Assembly (NCBI RefSeq): GCF_016545825.1
Contig: NC_052617.1
Location: 2,366,001 to 2,430,000 of the forward strand
Reading direction: 5' to 3'
Source: Eucalyptus grandis
Taxonomy: Eukaryota; Streptophyta; Magnoliopsida; Myrtales; Myrtaceae
Length of the DNA stretch: 64,000 nucleotides
Position 1 is the stretch's first letter; the number at the start of each line of letters is the position of its first letter. This document shows positions 24,101 to 33,735 of this stretch, in pieces. Made by a program: the position numbers and the translations under genes. Under the pieces are notes generated by a model, which made no database searches, was not told the DNA's origin, and saw only the letters and a list, made by a program, of their open reading frames with translations.

Positions 24101-27100
24101 AATGCTCTCGGATGTTCTAAGTGCAACAGTCGATCACTTTGAAAAAGAGTGTCCTATGGTATGGAAACCTATTAAGAAAGTATGGGCTAATACTGTTTAT
24201 CTTACTAACACCAAAGGACCCAAGAAAATTTGGGTACCAAAGAAAGCTTGAGACTTTATTTTAAATGCGGTCTCCGTCAAGAAAGTAAAGTGGTATCTTG
24301 ATAGCGGATGCTCAAGACACATGACAGAGACTCAAATTGCTTTATAAAGCTTGCTCAAGTAAATGGTGGAAAAGTTTCATTTGGAGGAAACAGCAAAGGA
24401 AGTATTGTGGGATTTGGAACCGTGAAAATTGGAACTCTCACAATAAGTAATGTTTCCTTAGTGGAAGGACTCAATTACAATCTTCTCAAAGATTAGTCAA
24501 TTATGTGATACTTGGTTTCAAGATCTTCTTTCAAGAAGGAACATGTTCGAATCAAAAGACTCTACTCGCCTCTTTCATGGGTCGAAGACATGGAAATATC
24601 TATCTTCTGGATGTGAAACCAAATGAATCACAATGCCTTATCTCAATTCAAGACGAAGCAAGCTTATGGCACAAAAAGCTTGGTCATGTCAACATGAAGC
24701 AATTAGCCAAAATCTCATCAAAGCAGCTTGTTCGAGGTCTACCTAAATTGCCATACCAAAAGACTGATTCATGCACTCCATGTATTATGGGAAAGCAGGT
24801 AAGAAATTCTTTTAAGCCAATAAATCATGTCTCTACTAATCATGTACTATAGTTGCTGCATATGGATCTCTTCGGACCAACCAGAACTCAGAGTATTGGG
24901 GGTAAGAAGTATTGCCTAGTAATTGTTGATGATTACTCCCGTTTTACTTGGGTATATTTCCTTTCAAGTAAGTCCGAAACCTTTTCGTATTTTGAAAAAT
25001 TTGCTAAAAAGGTTCAAAATGAAAAAGGTTGTATTATATCTAGTATAAGAACAGATCATGGAGGTGAATTTGAAAATCAAGGTTTTACAAAATTCTGTGA
25101 TGAATCTGGCTTTAAGCATGTGTTCTCTTCTCCATATACTCCTCAGCAAAATGGAGTTGTGGAAAGAAAGAACGGATCTCTTCAAGAAATGGCTAGAACT
25201 CTTTTAATTGAAAGTAAAATTTCTTATCGATTTTGGGTTGAAGTCAAGCTTTCAATAGATGCTATATCATCAATAGAGTCTTCTTAAGATCTATTCTTCG
25301 AAAACCCCTTATGAGTTATTCAAAGAAAAGAAGCCTATTGTTTCATACTTTCATGTATTTGGTTGTAAATGTTTTATATTGAAAATGCAAAAGATCGAGT
25401 TGGTAAGTTTGAAGAAAGATCGATGAAGGTATCTTCCTTGGATATTCTACATCAAGCAAAGCTTACAGAGTTTATAACAAGAAGAGCCACCAGGAGGAGT
25501 CAATGAATGTCAAATTTCAAGACTCAACGCAAGATGAATCAAGTCGACTCATCAAGAAGAGTCCGAACTCGTCCCTGCACCCTCCAAAGTCTACAACTCA
25601 AGAAGCATCTCAAACTGAAAACCAGCATCGTTGTTAGTGAAGATCCAAATAAAGAAAGAGATCATCAACCAGAAAAATCAACAAGTAACCGGAAGCATAA
25701 GTCCAAACCATCCCAAAGATCTTATAATTGGCGAAATTAATGAAGGAATTCGCACTGCATCCAAAAGGCGAGAAGAGTCTAGTGTCAGTGGCACTCGCTT
25801 TCTCAAATTGAACCAAAGAGCATAGAAGAAGCTTTATCTCGATGAAAGCTGGATTGAAGCTATGCAAGAAGAGCTTAGGGGCCAAAGATAAATGATGTCC
25901 GGGAATTGACATCCAAACCAAAAGGTAAAACCGTTATTGGAGCTAAATGGGTGTTCGTAAACAAGATGAACGAAAAGGAAAAGTCGTACGAAATAAAGCA
26001 AGACTCGTGGCCAAGGGATATACGCAAGAAGAAGGAATAGACTATGATGAGACTTACGCTCCAAAGGGCAAGGTTAGAAGCTATTCGACTATTACTTGCG
26101 TTTGCTTGTTATAAAAATTTCAGGTTATTCCAAATGGACGTCAAAAGCGCCTTCCTAAATGGATTTATCCATGAGGAAGTTTATGTGGAACAACCACCAG
26201 GTTTGAAGACCCAAAGAAGCCGACTCGCCTTCATATTGAAAAGGCTTTGTATGGTTTAAAGCAAGCACCTCGGGCTTGGTACGACATTAAGTAAGTTCCT
26301 AATACAAAATGGTTTTGTTAAAGGTAAAGTAGATACGACTTTATTTATCAAGAAGGAAAACAAAAGTTTCTTACTTGTTCAAATATATGTGGATGATATT
26401 ATTTTTGAATCCTCTAATGAAAGTCTCAGGTAAAGAAATTTTCAAAGTCTATGCAGGATGAGTTTGAAATGAGTATGATGGGAGAATTAACATTCTTTCT
26501 TGGTCTTCAAGTAAAACAATTGAAAGGAAGGAACTTTTATTTATCAAGAAAAATATGTTAATGATCTTGTCAAAAGGTTTGACTGAAAAGTGCAAAAGAC
26601 CGACATACCAATGTCAAGTTCTTTAAAGATAGACAAAGATGAAGAAGGGAAGAAAGTTGATCAAAAGCTATACAGAGCATTATTGGATCACTTCTTTATC
26701 TTACTGCCTCTAGACTTGATATTTTGTTGAGTGTTTGCATCTGTACTAGGTTTCAATCAGATCCTAGAGAATCTCATCTTAGTGCTGCGAAACACATCAT
26801 TAAATACGTCGCTTCATCATCAAGCATCGGTCTTTGGTATCCTAAGAAGGGAGACTTTAATCTTCCGGGATATTCAGACGCAGATCCGCCGGTTGCGAGT
26901 TGATAGAAAGAGCACTTCAGAACTTGCCAACTGCTTGGAAGGGGACAATGTCTTGGTTTTCAAGGAAACAAAGCACCGTGTCTCTTTCAACAACGAAGCT
27001 GCAGTATGTAGCTCTTGGAAGTCTGCGTTCGCAAATTCTATGGATAAAACAACAAGAAGAGACTTTGAAATTGAAGACTCATGCACGAAGATTAATTGCG

Positions 27101-27318
27101 ACAACACCAGCGCTATCAACCTCACCAAAAATCCAATTCTCCACTCAAGAGCAAAGCATATAGAGATTCGACATCACTTTATTAGAGATCATGTTCAAAA
27201 TGGAGAGATTTCAATTCGCTTTGTTGACTCAAAGAATCAACTCAAGGATATACTCACAAAGCCTTTGGAGAAAATCAATTTGAGTCTATCCGTTCCTGCT
27301 CAACATTTTGAGGTATGA
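24101..27318 (+). pseudogene. copia pol remnant (protease, integrase, RT, RNase H)
   Basis: Domains in order across several frames: aspartic protease (WYLDSGCSRHMTE near 24290), gag-pre-integrase (LWHKKLGHVN near 24665), integrase core (DLFGPTRTQS, VDDYSRFTWVYF, DHGGEFEN, YTPQQNGVVERKN; 24853-25200), reverse transcriptase (VKSAFLNGFIHEEVY near 26130 and YVDDIIF near 26388) and RNase H (SLSTTKLQYVAL near 26955; KHIEIRHHFIRDHV; ILTKPLE near 27260). At least eight frame changes or stops are needed to traverse it, so it is dead as read. The domain order INT before RT assigns it to copia, not gypsy. Confidence 0.88.
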
Positions 27319-27774
27319 GGATATCAAAGTCTAAAGACTTTCTGACTTATGCTTACAAGACTTTATCTACAGCCTTGGCTTGACCTTCCTAGACCGTAAG
27401 TCTTTCTCTCTCCAATCTTATCTTGAAAAGGTACGATCATCGACCGTGTTTAAATTGTTGCTATATTTAATTAACGTAAATATTGCATCGATTCATTTTC
27501 AAAAGGGAAGTTATTTTTGAAATAGCTATTTTTATGGATAAAGACAGTTATTTTGAAAAAGGCATATTTTTATTTCCTTTGTGACGGTTCGTTTACTATT
27601 CGTTTTAAACGATTGAACACTGTCGATTCCTCTTCACTTTTCTATTCACTTTTCTCTCAAAAACCCTAGAAAGCATCGATCCTCCATTCCCGTTTGTCTT
27701 CTTCGCTAAATCTTCAAAAAGTTGTCATCTTTTCTGGGAAAGTCAAGCAAGGAATCTTCCAAACACTGAGAAAG

Positions 27775-29856
27775 ATGTCTTCTTCACGAAAGTCGTCAAG
27801 AATCGCAAGCAGGGGACCACAGAGAATGAGTGAGGGGCCTACGCACTTCGATCTTATCAAGATGAAGTTACTCCGCATCAACAACCGAGCCCACAACATT
27901 CTCGGCAGGCGTCATTCTCCACCATCTAGTCCTCAAGGCGTTGTTAATCGCATCGGAAGAAATCGTCGAGGATGCACTCGTAAGAGTTCAAAAGCCCGCT
28001 TTTATTTACAAGCTATATCGTGCTTTAAAAGGAATTCGTACTTTGAACTATGTTGATGAGTTTCTTAAAGACAAAGGATATAGGAACGAGTATATCTTTC
28101 TCGCGAAAATGGAAAGTTTGGGAATCGCTCGTAAAGGGGTGGCCGAGGAAACCCCATGCGAATATCCCAAGTGATCCTCGTGACTAGGGGCCGAATCCTG
28201 TAGATGGGAATGACGATGACAATGTTTTACTATTTCAACCGAAAATGGGTATTGCGGCTGAAATTCAAGGAAAAATGGGAGATTTGTTCAGATCAAAGGA
28301 ACAAAAGGATCTGTACTCGAAATTGCTGAAGCGTGGGGTAGTAAACCCTAGGAGTGTGGACTTTGATTTTCTGGATGCTGTGAAAGTGAACTTGAGGGAA
28401 AAGTTCAGTTATCTACAACTTGAAAAGTTCTGCTCTGACTCAACTGAGGCCTATGCTGAATTGACTGCATATTTCTATTCAAATCTTAGCTTTTTAGATG
28501 CGAATAGATTCTCCTTCAGCGTTAAAGAACAAGACTATGTTGTGGATATGAATATGCTTGCAGATGTGTTAGAAGTTGAGAGAGGCAGATATCAACCAAT
28601 CAAAGTTTCCATTGCTCGAGCCACACTTGAACTGGTGAAGGACAGGAGAACGGATGAGAAGATCACCTACTCAAGGATGAATGCATTCAACATCTTGCTC
28701 CACAAGATTGTGATTAATTGCCTTCGGCCGAAATCAACTTCCAAAAATGATGTTTCAAGCTCGAGGCAAAGTTGATGTATGCCATCCTCTCGTGGAAAGA
28801 AGTTTTCTCCTCATACCGTTATGTTTCACATGTATAGAGCAAAGATGAAGGACAAGAGGTCAACTCCCTTACCCAAGCCTTGTTACGAAGTTATTCGACA
28901 TCCGAATATTCAGCCTCCGCAAATCTTTTGTGTTCGATCATGCGATCATATGGTGGTAAGACTGAAAATGGTGACCAAAATGCGTCTGAAGGAACTGAGC
29001 AAGGAATTGGAGAAATTCAAGGAGAAGACTCCCGCCAAATCTCATCAACTCTCTTCTACTGCTAAGAGAAAAGGGAAGGAGCCCATGGATGCTCCATCAA
29101 AGAGAAGAAGAGCTCTCCTCGTTGAGGATGAAGATGATGACGATGACATCACCATCTCTGCAATGGCTTTGAAGAATTTAAGTCGTCCTGTTCCACAAGA
29201 AGAATCGGAACAAAAGACGAAAGAAGCAGAGGAGAAGGAAGAAGAAGAAAGAGAAGCAGAGGAGAAGGAAGAAGAAGAAAGAGAAACAGAGCAAGAAGCA
29301 GAGGAAGAAAGACCTGAAGAAGAAAGAAGAGAAGAAGGAGAACCTGAGGAAATCTCTTCTCCACCTGTAGGCATGGAAACAGGGGGAGATCAGGAGAAAG
29401 GAGTGACATCTTCATTTCCTGATGCAAGTGAAGGAGTTAGTCGCTCACCCGTGCACTTAAGATGTTTATGCATCTCACTTTCCAGAGGAAGGTCATGAAG
29501 CTTCATCGCCAAACCTCGCGAGATTATGCTGATCCACCATCGTCTGCTTTTACTCCAGATCGAGCCGAAGCAAGTACTCAGACTGATAATGGAGCAGATT
29601 TTCGCAGAATCATGGATATTCTCATGGAAATGCGAGGTCAAATTTATGCATTGGGATGCGAAGTTCAAAGTTTGAAGAATGAAAGTCAAGCTTCTTCCTG
29701 TTCATTGAATGATAAGATGCAAGCCCTCTCTATTCGAATCAGGCCAATGCCAAGAGTGAGGAGGTTGTACGGCTGAAGGAAGACTTCAAAAGGCTGGAAG
29801 GCATCGTTCAGTCTATGGAGGATTTCCAGCTTGTCCGCGTTCCCAAGCAATCTTGA
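27775..29856 (+). pseudogene. Sirevirus 3' env-like gene remnant
   Basis: A long additional gene between RNase H and the 3' LTR, now in at least four frame segments. The start at 27775 opens a basic N-terminus (MSSSRKSSRIASRGP). A middle region (about 28245-28775) has the 'YFYSNLSFLD...FSFSVKEQDY' pattern of the domain often named putative plant transposon protein, seen in Sirevirus env-like genes. Then come a helical Lys/Glu segment, a strongly acidic Glu-rich tract (about 29180-29355), and a C-terminal coiled-coil-like helix (about 29600-29850) ending at a stop near 29854. I see no convincing signal peptide or membrane anchor in the fragments. Its function in the lineage is unproven; 'env-like' is positional. 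Confidence 0.65.
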
Positions 29857-29881
29857 CTTCATCTCATCCTTTTTAATGATG

Positions 29882-29897
29882 ACAAAAAAGGGGAGAG
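29882..29897 (+). other. upstream polypurine tract
   Basis: 'acaaaaaaggggagagat' lies about 25 bases after the env-like stop and about 330 bases before the 3' LTR. It resembles the functional tract at 30212. Multiple polypurine tracts are a described Sirevirus trait. Confidence 0.7.
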
Positions 29898-30211
29898 ATG
29901 CATGATTTGATCAAAAACTTTCAATCATTTTTAACTCGTTTGTTGGATTGTGTTTAACTGTCTGCTTTTGACAGACTTTGACTTTGTTTTGTGTTTGGAT
30001 GAGAACCGAACTAGACTTGGACTTGACTGCTTCTATTAACAAGTATTGATATCTTATGGATGGTTTTATTATATAGACTAACCTATTTTCTGTGGTTGCA
30101 AATTCTAGTGTTAATCTTTTAGCCATTCATCTCTATAAGATATGTATATGTGTTTGAGAAATGTTTTGCAGGTCAAAGTTATCCAAATCTGCAGGAAGGT
30201 TTTGTCACCAT

Positions 30212-30226
30212 AAAAAAGGGGGAGAT
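30212..30226 (+). other. polypurine tract abutting the 3' LTR
   Basis: 'aaaaaagggggagat' directly precedes the 'tgttgg' start of the 3' LTR, the position expected for plus-strand priming. Confidence 0.9.
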
Positions 30227-31117
30227 TGTTGGAGAAATCCTCATGAAGTGTTTTGAAGTTGACAAAACGTTTCCATCGGGCCTAGTCCGAAGGTCTGCAC
30301 TCGTTAGTTAAAGTCTGAAGACTTCCGGACAGCCGACTCAAGACTCAAAGTCTATCCTCGTTGACATCCTCCTAATCCGTTGAAGAAAGGTTATCCAAAA
30401 CTGGATGTTTTGTTCAGGTTTAACCTTATCATCTGGAGAAGATCTCGTGGCTGGAGAAGACGTATCAGAATCCTTTGATTGATCAAGTTTGATTCAATGA
30501 CTGAAGATTCGATGATTGTCTAAATATTATTGGAAGGTTCTACTTATGGAAACCGAGATCCTGATTGTATGGGCGAACAGGATTGATGGGCTATCAACAC
30601 GTTCCTTTAATAGCTCGAACAATCTTCCTAATTGATTCCGTCCAAACGGGTAGATTGGAGGAATTCCTTTAGTAAGTGCCAACGGGTATGATGGCATAAA
30701 GGAGTATATAAGGAAGTCGTTCTTAGTTGTTCGAGGTGTGCGCGATAGAAGAATTCCAAAGTCTGAAGCTCCTATTTGTTTAGATAATTCCTTTGAGCAA
30801 ATACTTGTATACAAAAGAGAGTCTATATTTGTGAGAGACCTTGAGGAGGTGTGGTAGAACATCTACACTTTGTGGAATCAAGGCAAAGCTGTCTTTGTAA
30901 CTTCTCTTTTGATCATAGTGAAATCCAGTATGTGGGCTGTCGGTGCGGAAGAGTGGACGTAGGCTTGGAATAAGCCGAACCACTATAAATCCTGTGTTCA
31001 AATTTCTCTCTCTCTACCTTGATCGTATTTCAATTTGTTAAGAATTGCTTCCTTATTTGGGAAAAATTGTTTGTGCGCCTATTCACCCCCCCTCTAGGTG
31101 TTTATACTAGCAATATC
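30227..31117 (+). repeat. 3' LTR of the Sirevirus-like element
   Basis: Same start as the 5' LTR and co-linear to 'actagcaatatc'. The expected terminal CA is altered; after 'caatatc' the sequence reads 'tcgcttggtattcgacc'. Differences from the 5' LTR are clustered in short blocks, for example near 30280-30360, 30440-30460 and 30885-30950. Confidence 0.88.
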
Positions 31118-33480
31118 TCGCTTGGTATTCGACCATGGATCGGCTACTTGATCATAAAGGCCAGTCATGAGACGATCATGCACCATTATAGATTGATCAG
31201 TGGATGGTCATGGATTGATACCATGCCATCAAGCACCAATCACGGATTGATTCCATTCGACCGTGTATCAATCGCGGATCAATCAATCCCCTGTGATCTC
31301 ATAACAACCGAGAATCGACCATGAATCGGCTATGCTCGAACATGGATTGGTCACGAACCGACCATGGACCTTTGTGAAAGATCATGGATAAGCCATAGAT
31401 CCAATAGTGAGCCTGGTTAGTTTGATCACGAATCCAATCTTGAGTCTAGTCAATCAAGCCATGAGCTTGACCCTATGCCAAGCCATGAGCTGGCTCCAAG
31501 CTTGATCAACCGACTTAAAGCCCGATCAGCCCAACTTTGAACCTTATTAGCTTAGCTTTGAACCCGATCGATCCTGGCCATTTGCCGACGGAAGCGAGCC
31601 ATGAAGCCCTTCAAACAAGCTACTAACTTAGTTTTGCTAGGCAGATTAGGCCAAAACTAGCCTCACCCGGCCATGAATTATCCCTACAAACATTGGTTCA
31701 GATGGGGTAATTGATTGTGGATGAACATAAAACCTCTCGCTCAATGATGTTAGCACTTCTATCGGCTTCTTTCTCATGTTTGCAAAATGTTCTTTGGAAG
31801 TTATTCCATAAATGAAAAGAATGGCTTATCAACTTAGGTGATAAGGAGGTGGATTTGGTTATGATTACATGTGACAACTTAAATGGCAACCTACTTGAGT
31901 AACAAGAAACATGTGATCAAAATCCAAAACTAATGATGACCAAATCTTAGTTAACTTATATATGAAGGATTCATCATTCTAGATGGCAAGATAGAGGTTT
32001 GGCTTGGAGAACAAGTAACCTAACATGTGACCAAATCCAAAACTAATTATAACCCCAAATCTTGGAGCATTTAAGGAAGGCTTGACTTCTCCACTTGGGT
32101 GGCAAGATAAAGATATGGTAATGATGATTAGGAGATTCACCTTGGAGAGCAAGCTAGGCTAAGTCATCATCATATGGTGACTCATTAGCTAAGTGGACCA
32201 ATAAGAAGAATACACCAAGGACCCTTAGGACTTCAGAACGCCACATAGCCTTTTAGGTTGAGCTTGTAAATGGGGCACCACCCTTCAATTTTCACCATCC
32301 TTAACTCACTTCTTCCTCTCCTCTCCTCTTGCACGCCTCTCTCTTCCTCTCCCTCTTGGCCATACTCGCCCGCCGCCCTCACCGTTTGGCCATTCCTTGT
32401 CAAACTAACCTTGATTCATCAAAAGTAAGTAGAATTCCTAATCCTTGGCTATGCAATGGGTGACGTTGTTGGTTGTAGTCGTTTGCTTGCCCATGTGTAG
32501 TTGTGTGCATGATGAGGATTGATTTTTGTATGGTTTGCTCATGTGCTGGTGTCTATAAGTTGAATCGCACTCTAAGTCACAAACAGGTCTTGTTTGATCT
32601 CGAATCTGGCGGACCGAACCTCGCTTGGCTTTGGATCAATATTGAGACATATCGATTCCTATCCTCACTTGGTGTTGATTTGGCCCTTAGGCATGTCAGT
32701 TCTAGCCATGAGTCTTTCGCCGCGCTTGGCATATTAGTAGTTATGATGCTATAGGTTATAACACACACACACACACATACACTTGCATGAGCATGTCGTA
32801 GGGCCTTGTTTGCATCAGCTAAGATAAAAAGATAATGACCCGGATTGTGTGATGCATAACGTGTGGTCACATAAAGGAAAGATAAATGTCGTCGACATGT
32901 CTTGGCTACATTAAGGACAAATTTGCTAATTCTGTGAAATTATCTAATATAAAGTATAATAATTCAAGAGTGGTGAAGAAATGAAGTATAGATGAAGATT
33001 AAGCGAATTATGATTTCAATCATAAAATGATATGAAATGTAATTAAAATAACAATGTAATCTCACATAGGGGTAGTAGTCTGCACTCGAGCAGAGATACC
33101 ATTGATATGCATGATAAAAGATAATGTGACCTTCTACAAGGGCGGTAGTCCGCATGCAAGTAGAGATCTCACTTTAAAATAAAAGTAAAAAGAAGAAGAA
33201 GCTAATAACATGAAGTGATACTTCCAACCAAAACTTGGTTGGTATATTTATTTAGTGATAAGAAAACTTACAGATAGTTGATACAAGTGATTGGATATGA
33301 TTACAAGTTATTGGAGATATATTTACAAGTGATTAGGAGTGATTATGAGTATTTTGGAAAAGATACAAGTGAATGATATATGAAAGTGAAAGGATGTGAT
33401 CAAAGAAGACTTTTAGGACACGGGAAGGCAAGAGCACAAGAGTGCAAGTGAGCTGAAGGTAAGCGGCATAGGGTTTTTTG
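31118..33480. other. intergenic, degenerate repeats
   Basis: Continuation of the 'catggatcgg / gatcatgg' motif field (31125-31450), then 'gagcctggt / agccatgagctt' phrases to about 31640. Non-coding DNA follows, with a CA microsatellite and two diverged copies of a 'gtagtctgcactcgagcagagat'-type unit at 33070-33175. No gene recognised. Confidence 0.5.
32760..32776. repeat. (AC)n microsatellite
   Basis: A run of about eight AC units read directly. Confidence 0.9.
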
Positions 33481-33635
33481 TAAGCTTTGATGTAAGGGCT
33501 TACATAAAATATTAATATTTGGGAAAAAAATCTATAATGTAATTGAGACTTCCTAAGAATCTTTGTAATTGGGTTTTATCTCTAATTTCATCAAGAAATT
33601 TTTCAGCAAAAAAGATTGATCTTTCAATTGGGATG
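33480..33635 (-). pseudogene. endogenous pararetrovirus (Caulimoviridae-like) RT/RNase H fragment
   Basis: On the minus strand the segment leaving the gap encodes a piece with the 'QRFLGSLNY' core, followed by a 'KPLHQ' motif. This is the reverse-transcriptase thumb to RNase H junction typical of plant pararetroviruses. Gypsy elements have a recognisably different form there. It is an old integrated copy: the frame stays open for about 40 codons and then decays, and the catalytic RT core that should precede it would fall in or beyond the 100-N gap. The far side of the gap (33736-33830) does not read as RT, so either the viral copy is rearranged or the gap joins non-adjacent sequence. I describe it only as a fragment. 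Confidence 0.6.
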
Positions 33636-33735
33636 NNNNNNNNNNNNNNNNNNNNNNNNNNNNNNNNNNNNNNNNNNNNNNNNNNNNNNNNNNNNNNNNN
33701 NNNNNNNNNNNNNNNNNNNNNNNNNNNNNNNNNNN
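33636..33735. other. assembly gap (100 N)
   Basis: Exactly 100 consecutive N, the conventional size for a gap of unknown length. Order, orientation and distance across it are not guaranteed. The two open frames that cross it are artefacts. Confidence 0.98.

Larger units (their letters stand above)
21609..31117 (+). mobile_element. Sirevirus-like Ty1-copia LTR retrotransposon, degenerate
   Basis: About 9.5 kb with all structural landmarks. There are two LTRs, a tRNA-iMet primer site directly after the left LTR, gag with a degenerate zinc knuckle, and pol in copia order (protease, integrase, reverse transcriptase, RNase H). A further long gene lies between RNase H and the 3' LTR, and there are two polypurine tracts. 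The extra 3' gene, doubled polypurine tract and LTRs near 0.9 kb are hallmarks of the Sirevirus (SIRE/Maximus) lineage. Every coding region has stops and frameshifts, so it is not autonomous as read. I found no clear 5-base target duplication. It lies about 1.2 kb upstream of receptor kinase 2. Confidence 0.9.
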
